Origin: Polyangiaceae bacterium | Lineage (GTDB): Bacteria; Myxococcota_A; Polyangia; Polyangiales; Polyangiaceae | Direction of reading: 5' to 3' | NCBI GenBank assembly: GCA_016719945.1 | Contig: JADJYE010000002.1 | Span: 124,001-188,000, forward strand | DNA length: 64,000 bases | Notes under the pieces: model-generated | Seen by the model: only the letters and a program-made list of their open reading frames with translations | What the model was told of the DNA's origin: nothing | Databases searched by the model: none | Shown: positions 1-8,011 of the stretch, piece after piece | Layout of the letters: the number at the start of each line of letters is the position of its first letter | Position numbering within the stretch: position 1 is the stretch's first letter | Program-made: the position numbers and the translations under genes

Positions 1-684
1 CCCTACGCGGGCCGGGAGACGGAGGCGCTCTGCCTGATGTACTCGCAGCTGTCCCGCGCCAAGCGCCGCTACAAGGTGGGGTCCGCCGCGGTCAGCTTCG
101 AGTCCCTGATGCGCGCCCCCTCCCAGGCCGACCGCTGGTCGTGGGAGTGCCTGTACCCGGCGCCCTACCGCGATCGCGTCTCCGACCTCGAGAAGCAGCA
201 CGCGATCACCGCCGGCCTCGTGCACGCGCTGATGCGCCAAGAGAGCGCGTTCGACCCCGAGATCCGCTCTCCCGTCGGCGCCGCCGGCTTGATGCAGCTG
301 ATGCCCTCGACGGCCGAGCAAGCGGCCAAGGAGACGAAGCTGGCGGACTTTCAGCCCGACGAGATCACCGCCCCCGACGTGAACCTGACGCTCGGCACGT
401 TCTACATCGCGAAGATGTTGAAGACGTTCGACGGCAGCCTGCCCCTCGCGGTGGCGAGCTACAACGCCGGCCCGACCGCCGTGTCGCGCTGGGTGGAGAC
501 CGCCAAGGAGCTCGACGCAGATCTGTTCGTCGCGCGCATCCCCTACGAGGAGACGCGCACCTACGTCATGCGGGTCATGGGCAACCTCTCGCGCTACCAG
601 TGGCTCTCGGGAGGTGAGGCGGCGGTGCAGCAGCCCGCGCTCGAGCTGCCGCGCGCGGCGCGCGCCACCGACGCCGATTACTGA
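1..684 (+). CDS. Soluble lytic transglycosylase, C-terminal part (5' partial)
   Basis: The frame is open from base 1, so the N-terminus lies outside the window and 227 residues are visible. A complete SLT (Slt70-like) catalytic domain is present. It has the LMRQES segment with the catalytic Glu, then GAAGLMQLMP, and the YNAGP motif about 90 residues later. Members of the family cleave the MurNAc-GlcNAc bond of peptidoglycan to give 1,6-anhydro products in the periplasm. The missing N-terminal part would be the helical superhelix or TPR-like portion in a Slt70 relative. The gene ends 14 bases before the next start on the same strand, so co-transcription is likely. The domain call is firm; the subfamily is less certain because of the truncation. 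Confidence 0.93.
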   Translation, partial: PYAGRETEALCLMYSQLSRAKRRYKVGSAAVSFESLMRAPSQADRWSWECLYPAPYRDRVSDLEKQHAITAGLVHALMRQESAFDPEIRSPVGAAGLMQLMPSTAEQAAKETKLADFQPDEITAPDVNLTLGTFYIAKMLKTFDGSLPLAVASYNAGPTAVSRWVETAKELDADLFVARIPYEETRTYVMRVMGNLSRYQWLSGGEAAVQQPALELPRAARATDADY

Positions 685-698
685 TAGGTCTCGAGCCG

Positions 699-1877
699 AT
701 GATCTCGACCGTCGTCATCCTCGTCGCCGCGCTGAGCGGTCTGCCGGCGGTGCGCCTCGGTCTGCGGCCGACGGCCGACGCGTGGCGGTGGAGCGGCAGC
801 GGCGCGATCCGTGGCGTCACGATCGGCCCGATCGAGAGCGTGCGCCACCCCGATCGGGGCTACGGCTCCGCCGCCTGCGAGCGCGCCCTCGACGAGGCGA
901 AGGCGATGGGGGCGACCTGGGTGAGCCTGACGCCCTTCGGTCGCGTCCACGATCTCACGCCCGAGGGGATCGACCTGTCGTTCGAGGCGCCCTTCGAGGA
1001 CAACCGAAAGAACGTCCTGACCACGATCCGTCAGGCCCATGAGCGGGGCCTTCACGTGATGCTCGTTCCCCACCTCTGGGTCGAGTCCGGCGAGTGGCGC
1101 GCGCTGATTGACCCGGGCAGCGACGAGGGGTGGGCGCGTTGGTCCGACGCCTACCGGACCTTCCTGCTCGCTTGGGCCGACGTCGCGCAGGAGGGCGACG
1201 TCGAGCTGCTCAGCGTCGGCGTCGAGCTGAGGAGCTGGGTGACGACCCCACGCGTCGAGCTGATGAAGCCGATCGTCGCCGACGTTCGCTCACGCTTCAA
1301 AGGCTTGCTCACGTATTCCGCCAACTGGGACGACGCCGAGCTCACGCTGCTGTGGGATTGGGTAGACCTCGTCGGGATCAACGGCTTCTACCCGCTCGCC
1401 GATCGCGACGGAGCGCCGCGCGAGGTGCTCGAGCTCGGCGGCGTGCGCGTCGCCGAGCAGATCGCGCGCCTGGGCAACGACCTCGGCAAGCCCGTGCTGT
1501 TGACCGAGATCGGCTACACGACCCGAAAAGATCCGGCGATCCGCCCCTGGGAGTGGCCGGAGGCGCTGTCGAACGTTCAGGTCGACGAGGCGGCGCAGGC
1601 TGAGGCCTACGCTGCGCTGATCGGGCCGCTCCTCGCCGAGGAGACGGTCGCGGGCTTCTTCGTGTGGCGCTACTACGCCGACCCCGACGACGTCTCGCAG
1701 GAGTCCGCGTGGGGGTTTTCGCCGCGCGGGAAGCTCGCTGAGGTGGTGCTCAGGGACGCCTTCGGCGCGCATTTCGCCGCCGACGGCGAGTACCTCATCG
1801 GGGGGTTCGCGGGTCGCCACCGCGCCCGGACTCCTTGGCGTTACGGTTGGGAGTCTTCTCCTGGCCTGTTCGAATGA
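699..1877 (+). CDS. GH113-like glycoside hydrolase, probably exported
   Basis: A 392-residue protein with a short hydrophobic N-terminus (residues 2-16) followed by a TIM-barrel glycosidase domain. The segment SVGVEL (Glu176) fits the acid/base and LTEIGYT (Glu270) fits the nucleophile of clan GH-A, in the arrangement of GH113 beta-mannanases. The C-terminal FFVWRYY segment supplies the usual barrel-strand 8 aromatic. Family knowledge suggests hydrolysis of beta-mannan or a related beta-glycan; the actual substrate cannot be read from sequence. It follows the transglycosylase by 14 bases, so both may act on the envelope or on prey and plant polymers. The ATG at 699 is the first good start after the upstream stop. 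Confidence 0.82.
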   Translation: MISTVVILVAALSGLPAVRLGLRPTADAWRWSGSGAIRGVTIGPIESVRHPDRGYGSAACERALDEAKAMGATWVSLTPFGRVHDLTPEGIDLSFEAPFEDNRKNVLTTIRQAHERGLHVMLVPHLWVESGEWRALIDPGSDEGWARWSDAYRTFLLAWADVAQEGDVELLSVGVELRSWVTTPRVELMKPIVADVRSRFKGLLTYSANWDDAELTLLWDWVDLVGINGFYPLADRDGAPREVLELGGVRVAEQIARLGNDLGKPVLLTEIGYTTRKDPAIRPWEWPEALSNVQVDEAAQAEAYAALIGPLLAEETVAGFFVWRYYADPDDVSQESAWGFSPRGKLAEVVLRDAFGAHFAADGEYLIGGFAGRHRARTPWRYGWESSPGLFE

Positions 1878-1916
1878 GCCTTGTTTCGCCCCACCCCTCA
1901 TCGTCAAGATGAGGTC

Positions 1917-3428
1917 ATGAGGCGACGTAGGGCGGTCCAGGCGACGCTCGGTGCTGCTGGAGCGGTCGTGCTCGGCTGCTCCGACGACACGAACCCCACG
2001 ACGGGCGGGGGTGGCCAGGGTGGCTCCGCCACCGGAGGCGGGGGACTAGGGGGCGAGCCCGGCAATGGCGGCGCCGGCGGCGCCCCGCCCGGCCAAGGCG
2101 GCGCTGGGGGGCAGGGAGGCCAGGGCGGCGACGGGGGGCAGGGGGGTGCGGCCAACCTCTGCACCGACGACGGCGGGCTGACGCCCGAGCAGCTGCTCGC
2201 CCCGATCCAGACGATCGTCGTGCTCATGATGGAGAACCGGTCGTTCGATCACTACCTCGGGGCGCTGCGCCTGATCGAAGGCCGCGCAGACGTCGACGGG
2301 CTCACCGGCACCGAGTCGAACCCCGCGCCGGGCGGCGGCACCGTCGGGGTCTTCAACCTGCTCGACTTCACGCCCGCCGACCCGCCTCACGGGTGGGACG
2401 AGTCCCACGAGCAGTTCAATGGCGGCATGAACGATGGCTTCGTCATCGCGCACGCGGGCGCCGACCAAGCCGACGTCATGGGCTACCACGTGCGCGAGCA
2501 GCTGCCGATCACGTACGCCCTCGCCGACGGCTCGGCGATCTGCGACGCGTGGTTCGCGAGCGTGATGGGGCCGACCTGGCCGAACCGCTTCTATCTCCAC
2601 GGCGCTTCGTCCGAGGGAAACAAGGGCAACACGCCGATCCTCAACGGCTTCCCCAACGTCTTCGCGCTGCTCGATGACGCGGGTCTGTCGCACAAGAACT
2701 ACTACCACGACCTCGCGTGGTGCTCTGGCGGCTACCTGAAGCTCAGCGGCCTCGCCGGGATCGAGACGTTCTTCGAGGAGGCCGCGGCGGGCACGCTCCC
2801 CACCTTCTCGCTCATCGATCCTCAGTTCTTCGGGGCGGGCGCCAACGACGATCACCCCGATCACGACATCCAGCTCGGCCAGGCGCTGATCGCGGCCGTG
2901 TACAAGGCGCTGGCCGCGAGCCCTCAGTGGTCGAGCTGCTTGCTGGTCATCACGTACGACGAGCACGGCGGGTTCTTCGACCACGTCCCGCCGCCGCTGA
3001 CCTACGACGACGACCCAGACTTCATCCGCCTGGGCTTCCGCGTGCCGAGCCTGGTGGTCGGACCGTTCGTCCGGAAGGGCTGCGTGATCAGCGAGACGTT
3101 CGAGCACGTCTCGATCTTGAAGACCCTCTGCACCCGGTTCGGGCTCCCCCACCTCAACGAGCGCGTCACGGTGTCCAACGACTTGTCGAGCTGCATCCAG
3201 CCCGAGTACCTGAGCGCTCCGCAGCCGCCGATCGAGCTCCCCGAGCTGCAGATATCGATGAGCGCGCTCCTGTCGCGGCCGGTGCACCGCGGTCACCCGG
3301 AGATGTGGGCGGCCGCCGAGTCGGGGGTCATCCCGCGGGCGCTCGATCGCCGCTCCGAAGGGCTGGGCGCGACCGAGCGCGTCCTCGAGTGGGGAGAGCG
3401 GCTCGGCGCCCTTCGGGTCAAGGCCTAG
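1917..3428 (+). CDS. Phospholipase C/acid phosphatase-type phosphoesterase lipoprotein
   Basis: I chose ATG 1917 because it begins a good signal: an Arg-rich start (MRRRRAVQ), a hydrophobic stretch and the lipobox VVLGC. The RR pair makes a Tat lipoprotein signal possible. Residues about 25-80 form a Gly/Gln-rich low-complexity linker, which would hold the enzyme away from the membrane. The catalytic domain (Pfam Phosphoesterase family, PLC/AcpA) starts at IVVLMMENRSFDHYLG, with the ENRSFDH metal and nucleophile motif, and ends with ITYDEHGGFFDHVPPP. The family hydrolyses phosphatidylcholine-type lipids or phosphomonoesters. There are 503 residues, a normal length. Inferred location: periplasmic or outer-surface lipid-anchored. 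Confidence 0.9.
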   Translation: MRRRRAVQATLGAAGAVVLGCSDDTNPTTGGGGQGGSATGGGGLGGEPGNGGAGGAPPGQGGAGGQGGQGGDGGQGGAANLCTDDGGLTPEQLLAPIQTIVVLMMENRSFDHYLGALRLIEGRADVDGLTGTESNPAPGGGTVGVFNLLDFTPADPPHGWDESHEQFNGGMNDGFVIAHAGADQADVMGYHVREQLPITYALADGSAICDAWFASVMGPTWPNRFYLHGASSEGNKGNTPILNGFPNVFALLDDAGLSHKNYYHDLAWCSGGYLKLSGLAGIETFFEEAAAGTLPTFSLIDPQFFGAGANDDHPDHDIQLGQALIAAVYKALAASPQWSSCLLVITYDEHGGFFDHVPPPLTYDDDPDFIRLGFRVPSLVVGPFVRKGCVISETFEHVSILKTLCTRFGLPHLNERVTVSNDLSSCIQPEYLSAPQPPIELPELQISMSALLSRPVHRGHPEMWAAAESGVIPRALDRRSEGLGATERVLEWGERLGALRVKA

Positions 3429-3471
3429 CGGCGACGGCTCTGTGCTACAAGGCTCCCTCGAGGAGCCGAAG

Positions 3472-4158
3472 ATGCAACAGCCCCCCGGTCACGGTCCGCC
3501 GCCCCATGGTTGGGGCCCCCCTGGACAGCCCCCCGGTGGGCAAGCACCCCCGCCCGGCGGCGGCGGTTACGGCCCCCCACCCGGTGGCGGCGACTATGGC
3601 CCCCCACCTGGACCCGGCGGCTATGGTCCGCCTCCCGGGGGCTATGGCGGCCCGCCGCAGGGCTATGGTCCGCCGCAGGGTTATGGCCCGCCGCAGGGTT
3701 ATGGCCCGCCGCCGGGCTACGGCCCGCCGGCCAAGAAGGGGATGAGCGGGCTCGCGATCGTGGGCATCATCGCGCTGTGCGTCGTCGGCGGGTGCATCGG
3801 CCTGGTGGTCGTCGCGGCCAGCTCGAAGTCCCCGGACGAGGAGGCCATGGAAGGCAAGGCGATCGACGTCACCCCGAACGAGCTCGTCGAGGCCTACCAA
3901 AAGAACGAGGTCGCGGCCGACGAGAAGTACAAGCGGAAGAAGATCCGCATGACCGGCAAGATCTCCGACATCGACTCGAACGCCTCCGACGACCCCGTCG
4001 TGCGGCTGGAGAGCGACGGCTTCATCTCCGTCTCGTGCGAGGGCATCCCCAAGAAGGAGGCTTCGAAGCTCGCGAAGGGCGAGGAGGTCACCGTGGTGTG
4101 CCTCGGCGCGGGCGAGATCCTTGGCTTCCCGCGGCTCGAGAAGTGCTCCATCAAGTGA
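3472..4158 (+). CDS. Membrane protein with Pro/Gly/Tyr repeats and an OB-fold (tRNA_anti-like) domain
   Basis: Start ATG 3472 follows a purine-rich GAGGAG at about 3460. The first 85 residues are low-complexity, with repeated G-Y-G-P-P-Q units. One transmembrane helix follows (about residues 96-122, GLAIVGIIALCVVGGC onward). The last about 100 residues look like the small OB-fold family called tRNA_anti-like: an NELVEAYQKNEVAADEKYK opening, then alternating strands ending in a Cys near the C-terminus. The Pro-rich part probably faces the cytoplasm and the OB domain the periplasm. The function of this architecture is unknown; it is common in large myxobacterial genomes. The four-base gap to the next gene suggests one transcript. 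Confidence 0.75.
   Translation: MQQPPGHGPPPHGWGPPGQPPGGQAPPPGGGGYGPPPGGGDYGPPPGPGGYGPPPGGYGGPPQGYGPPQGYGPPQGYGPPPGYGPPAKKGMSGLAIVGIIALCVVGGCIGLVVVAASSKSPDEEAMEGKAIDVTPNELVEAYQKNEVAADEKYKRKKIRMTGKISDIDSNASDDPVVRLESDGFISVSCEGIPKKEASKLAKGEEVTVVCLGAGEILGFPRLEKCSIK
3661..3732 (+). repeat. Four tandem 18-bp units coding G-Y-G-P-P-Q/P/A
   Basis: Units begin at 3661, 3679, 3697 and 3715, each reading approximately ggytayggyccgccgcag, in phase with the reading frame. They differ mostly at wobble positions, so this is a coding repeat under amino-acid selection. Slippage here would change the length of the proline-rich arm without breaking the frame. Confidence 0.9.
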
Positions 4159-4162
4159 GCCG

Positions 4163-5554
4163 ATGAGGTCGGTCCTCGAGCGGGCCTTCCTCGACGAGAT
4201 CGAGGGTCGACTGCTCGCCGCGAACGCGCGCGTCTCGGCGGCTTTCCCAGGTGAGCCGGCGCGCCGCCAGCCCGTCCACACGGTCTATGGCGGCGCGCAC
4301 CTGTTTCGACGCGACACGGTCCGCAAGCTCGGCGCCCTCGCGCTGCGGACGCTCGAGGAGCACGGCCCCACCCCCGTCGTCTTCGCCTCCGCGCTGGGGC
4401 TCTCGGGCGACGACGCGTTCGCGTCGACGGTGCGGGCCCGGGTCGTGAGCAAGCTCGAGCGTGAGCCCGTCGAAGACCTCCGCATCGACTTCGAGGATGG
4501 CTTCGGCGCGCGCTCCGACGCTGAGGAGGACGAGGCCGCGGAGGCCGCAGCGCGTGAGGTCGCGGCTGGGCTCGAGGCGGGGACCCTGCCCCCCTTCATC
4601 GGCCTGCGCATCAAGTCGCTCGGCGAAGAGACCCGCCGGCGTGCGCTCCGTACGCTGGAGCGCTTCTTCTCCGCGCTCTCGGACCCGCGCCGGTCGCTGC
4701 CCTCCGGGTTCATCGTCACGGTGCCCAAGGTGACCGCGCTCGAGCACGTCGAGGCCGCGGCCGACGTCCTCGACGCCCTCGAGCGAGGCCTCGGCCTCGA
4801 GCGCGGCGCGCTCCAGCTGGAGCTGATGGTCGAGACTCCACAGTCGATCCTCGCGAGCGACGGCTGGCTGGCCCTGCCGCGCTGGGCGCACGCCGCGCGC
4901 GGCCGCCTCTCGGGCGTGCACCTCGGGGCGTACGATCTCACCGCCGCGTGCGGGGTGTCTGCCCCGCACCAGTCGCTCACTCACCCGCTGTGCGACCTCG
5001 CGCGCGCGGTGATGGCGGTCTCGTTCTCCGGGACCGCCGTCGCGGTCTGTGACGGGGCGACCAACGTGCTCCCGGTGTCTGTGCACCGCCCGCACCAGGG
5101 AGCGCCGCTCTCGGCCGACGAAGAGCTCGACAACCGCCGCGGCGTCCACGCCGCGTGGCGCCTCCATTTCGATCACGTGACGCGCGCGATCTCCCAGGGC
5201 CTCTACCAGGGCTGGGATCTCCACCCGGCGCAGCTGCCCGTCCGTTATGCCGCGCTCTACGCCTTCTTCCTTCACGCGCTCCCCGAGTCCGGCGCGCGCT
5301 TGACCACCTTCCTCGAGCGCGCGGCGCAGGCGACCCTCCGTGGCACGGTGTTCGACGACGCGGCGACCGGGCAAGGGCTGCTGAACACGTTCTTGCGCGG
5401 CCTCGCCTGCGGCGCCTTCACCGACGACGACGTGCAAGAGGCGACCACGCTGACGCCAGAGGAGCTCAGGCTGCGCTCGTTCGCCAAGATCCTCGAGCGC
5501 CGCACGGGGGAGCACGGCGGGCCGAATCTGCCGACAGGGGTGTCCCGGCGTTGA
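4163..5554 (+). CDS. HpcH/HpaI- or CitE-type aldolase, DUF6986-like
   Basis: The chosen start ATG 4163 lies 4 bases after the preceding stop and gives 463 residues. The body resembles the phosphoenolpyruvate/CoA-lyase (CitE/HpcH) barrel. DLRIDFEDGFG carries acidic residues, GLRIKSL a basic pair, ELMVETPQSI an acidic metal ligand, and HLGAYDLTAA is the conserved barrel loop. I match this pattern to the DUF6986 aldolase-like family, which I recall occurring beside allantoin-degradation genes in actinobacteria; that recollection should be checked. A complete urate operon lies 600 bases downstream on the other strand, so a role on ureidoglycolate or glyoxylate is an inference. No experimental function is known to me. 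Confidence 0.72.
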   Translation: MRSVLERAFLDEIEGRLLAANARVSAAFPGEPARRQPVHTVYGGAHLFRRDTVRKLGALALRTLEEHGPTPVVFASALGLSGDDAFASTVRARVVSKLEREPVEDLRIDFEDGFGARSDAEEDEAAEAAAREVAAGLEAGTLPPFIGLRIKSLGEETRRRALRTLERFFSALSDPRRSLPSGFIVTVPKVTALEHVEAAADVLDALERGLGLERGALQLELMVETPQSILASDGWLALPRWAHAARGRLSGVHLGAYDLTAACGVSAPHQSLTHPLCDLARAVMAVSFSGTAVAVCDGATNVLPVSVHRPHQGAPLSADEELDNRRGVHAAWRLHFDHVTRAISQGLYQGWDLHPAQLPVRYAALYAFFLHALPESGARLTTFLERAAQATLRGTVFDDAATGQGLLNTFLRGLACGAFTDDDVQEATTLTPEELRLRSFAKILERRTGEHGGPNLPTGVSRR

Positions 5555-5576
5555 GGGTTCCTGCGACAATGGTCGC

Positions 5577-6191
5577 ATGAGCTCGATCGTCCTCGTGTAC
5601 GCGACGCGCCAGGGGCAGACCCGCAAGATCGCCGAGCACCTGGCGGAGGCGCTCGCGCCCCTCGGGCTCGACTGCCAAGCGGTCGACGTGTGCGGAGTCG
5701 AGGAGCCGTTCCCGCTCGCTGCCTACGAGGGGGCCATCCTGGCGGCGTCCATCCATATGGGGAAACACGAGCCCGAGATGGTCGACTTCGTGCGGCGTCA
5801 TCGAGAAGAGCTCGAGGCGATGCCCACCGCGTTCCTCTCGGTGAGCATGAGCGAGGCGAGCGCAGAGGACCCCACCCGCTCGTTCGAAGAGCGCGAGCGC
5901 GCGCGGGCCGAGGTCGAGCAGATGCTCGAGGCGTTCTATGCGGCGACCGACTGGCGCCCCGGCCGCGCGCTCCCCGTCGCCGGCGCGCTGCTCTACACCA
6001 AGATGGGGTTCATCCTTCGCTTCGTGACGAAGCGCATCGCGCGCAGAGATGGCGGCCCGACCGACACCACGCACGACTACGAGTTCACCGACTGGGCCGC
6101 GCTCGACCATTTCGCCGAGGAGCTCGTGACTCGCATCGCTCGCCTGCGAGACTCGAGGAAGCGAGGCGCCGGGCCTCAGCTGCCGCGGTAA
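5577..6191 (+). CDS. hemG: Flavodoxin-like protoporphyrinogen IX dehydrogenase (HemG type)
   Basis: A 204-residue protein. It opens with the flavodoxin FMN-phosphate loop YATRQGQTRKIAEHL and continues with GAILAASIHMGKHEPEMVDFV and the SVSMS and TKMGFILRFV segments. These match HemG, the menaquinone-linked enzyme that oxidises protoporphyrinogen IX to protoporphyrin IX in haem synthesis. HemG is usually about 180 residues, so this one carries a short C-terminal extension. The inverted repeat TGCGAC-AATG-GTCGCA (5562-5577) abuts and includes the A of the start codon and could affect initiation. The 3' end overlaps the convergent uraH gene by 16 bases. Confidence 0.85.
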   Translation: MSSIVLVYATRQGQTRKIAEHLAEALAPLGLDCQAVDVCGVEEPFPLAAYEGAILAASIHMGKHEPEMVDFVRRHREELEAMPTAFLSVSMSEASAEDPTRSFEERERARAEVEQMLEAFYAATDWRPGRALPVAGALLYTKMGFILRFVTKRIARRDGGPTDTTHDYEFTDWAALDHFAEELVTRIARLRDSRKRGAGPQLPR

Positions 6192-6517
6192 GTCGAGTAG
6201 CCGTAGGGGCTGAGCAGCAGGGGCACGTGGTAGTGCTCCCGATCTGCGCGGACCTCGAACACGACGCTCGCCTCGGGGTAGAAACCGTCGACCCCGGTCG
6301 CCGCGAAATACGCGCCGGTGTCGAAGGTGATGCGGTAGAGGCCGCGCTCGAGCGGCGCGCCGCTGGGCAGCAGCGTGCGCAGGCGTCCGTCGGCGTCCGT
6401 CGACCCGCGGCCCACCTCGACCCAAGCCCCGGCGCGCTTGTGCTCGAGCACGATGGGGACGGCCTCCGCGGGCCGGCCGCTGGAGATGTCGAGGACGTGG
6501 GTCGTAATGGCGCTCAT
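6176..6517 (-). CDS. uraH: 5-hydroxyisourate hydrolase (transthyretin-like)
   Basis: A 113-residue protein, the normal size. It shows the three HIUase signatures: the N-terminal TTHVLDISSGRPA with the active-site His, a central Arg-containing GRLRTL, and the C-terminal YSTYRGS that replaces the transthyretin tail. The enzyme hydrolyses 5-hydroxyisourate, the urate oxidation product, to OHCU. It is the last gene of the minus-strand urate operon, 15 bases after the alc-uraD fusion. It acts between PuuD and the UraD domain in the pathway. Confidence 0.95.
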   Translation of the reverse strand: MSAITTHVLDISSGRPAEAVPIVLEHKRAGAWVEVGRGSTDADGRLRTLLPSGAPLERGLYRITFDTGAYFAATGVDGFYPEASVVFEVRADREHYHVPLLLSPYGYSTYRGS

Positions 6518-6532
6518 CGTGGGACCTCCACC

Positions 6533-8011
6533 TCAGGGCTCGAGAAGCTTGGCGAGCCGAAGCCGGGTGATCGCGTGCAGCTCTCGGGCCGCGGTCCGAA
6601 GCTCGGCGTCCCGGTCGTTGTTGAGGCGCGACTCGAGGATCGACGACAGCTCGTCGGCCGTCTTTCCCGTCGCGCAGACGATGTAGGTGAAGCCGAACCG
6701 CTCCTCGTACTGCTGGTTGAGCTCGGCCATTCGCCGTCGCAGCTCGTCGTTCGCTGCGTCCATTCCGGCCTGCTCGCGCGCGGACCAGGAGCGAGCGGAC
6801 GTGCGCTCACCAATTCGGGGGTGCGACTGGAACGCCGCGAGCCAGTCCTCGGGGCCTGTCGCCGCCCACGCCTCGTCCGACACGGAGAACAGGCGCGCTG
6901 CGTCGCCGTAGGGGCGCGCCGCGAGGACTGCGTCGAGCCATTTCGGGGCGCTGCAGCAGGCCACGAGCTCAGCCCGAGCGCGGCGCGGAGGGAGGGTGTC
7001 GAGGCGCCGCACCCCGAGCCCTCTCCGGGCGTCGTCGGAGAGCGTCCCGAAGAGCCGCAGCCGGGACACCCCGCCGTCGGGGTACACGGCGAGTCGCACC
7101 AGCGAGACGGGGCCGAGCTGGGCCAGCTCGTCCTCGAAGAAATGGCGCGTGTGCGCCTGCAGCTTCGTTCGCGGCAGCAGCTCGGCGAAGGTCGCGTCCT
7201 TCACCGACGACGAGGCGCTCGCCTCGAGCGTGCATGTGTCGGGGAAGTTCCCCTTGAAGTGGTTGGTGTCGAGCTCCACCCGGGTGATGGTCCCCGGCGC
7301 GCCCAGCTTCACGATGGCCCAGTCGTGCCCTGGCCCCCGCCGCCGCCGCGTCTCCCAGCCGTCGCTCATGTTCACCGCGCGGCCAGGCATCACCAGGTTG
7401 CGGCGCTCCCCGAAGAACATGTCGCTCGCCAGGAGCACGTCGCCCCCGTGCTCGGCGGCGGCGAGGTCGATCTCGCCGCGCGCGTGCCCCCGCAGGCGCC
7501 AGTCGGGGACGACGTCGCCATAGAGGCGCAGCCGCGCGACGCCGCCGTCCGGGAAGATGTTGAGGCGCACCCAGCTGAAGGCGTAGGGGCTCTCGATCGA
7601 GAACGCGTTCTTCGAGTCGCCGGCCAGCGGGGACCGCGGCAAGACCTCGACCCACTCTGCGTCTGGGGAGAGGAGGCGGTCGAGCGGCGCATCGGAGCGC
7701 TCCGCGCACGCCTCGATCGAGCACGAATCGGGGTAGTTGCCGCGGAAGAAGCTAGTGTCGACCAGCGCGCCGCGCAGCACGCCCGGGACCCCGAGGCGGA
7801 TGATCGCCCAGTCGTGGCCTGGCGTCCGCTTGCGGCGGCTCTCCCAGCCGTCCATCCATTTGCCCTTGTCGGTGTACTCGTGCTCGAGCCACACCGCCGG
7901 CCCGGGCTTGAGCAGGTTCTCCTTCTCCGCGAAATAGTCGTCGCTCGAAGCCACCACCGCGCCGCCGAGCCGCAGCGACGCGAGATCGAACCCATCCATG
8001 AAATCGCTCAT
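6533..8011 (-). CDS. Allantoicase fused to OHCU decarboxylase (Alc-UraD)
   Basis: I chose ATG 8011, which shares one base with the allB stop (TGATG), a sign of translational coupling. Residues 1 to about 330 carry two copies of the allantoicase repeat, each with DGWE(S/T)RR and GHDWAI(I/V)(R/K)LG. This domain cleaves allantoate to ureidoglycolate and urea. Residues about 340-492 form an OHCU decarboxylase domain. It has the catalytic His397 in SHPRIGER and the later FGFTYIVCATGKTADEL and LESRLNNDRDAELRTAA motifs. That domain makes S-allantoin from OHCU. The two reactions flank the AllB step, so the fusion holds non-consecutive enzymes. Both domains keep their key motifs and no frame break is needed. 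Confidence 0.92.
   Translation of the reverse strand: MSDFMDGFDLASLRLGGAVVASSDDYFAEKENLLKPGPAVWLEHEYTDKGKWMDGWESRRKRTPGHDWAIIRLGVPGVLRGALVDTSFFRGNYPDSCSIEACAERSDAPLDRLLSPDAEWVEVLPRSPLAGDSKNAFSIESPYAFSWVRLNIFPDGGVARLRLYGDVVPDWRLRGHARGEIDLAAAEHGGDVLLASDMFFGERRNLVMPGRAVNMSDGWETRRRRGPGHDWAIVKLGAPGTITRVELDTNHFKGNFPDTCTLEASASSSVKDATFAELLPRTKLQAHTRHFFEDELAQLGPVSLVRLAVYPDGGVSRLRLFGTLSDDARRGLGVRRLDTLPPRRARAELVACCSAPKWLDAVLAARPYGDAARLFSVSDEAWAATGPEDWLAAFQSHPRIGERTSARSWSAREQAGMDAANDELRRRMAELNQQYEERFGFTYIVCATGKTADELSSILESRLNNDRDAELRTAARELHAITRLRLAKLLEP

Noticed and set aside
3601..3732. Short regular DNA repeats that could suggest a CRISPR-like array
   Set aside because: The 18-bp units have no spacers, are in phase with a coding frame, and vary at wobble positions. 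No CRISPR array is present in the window.
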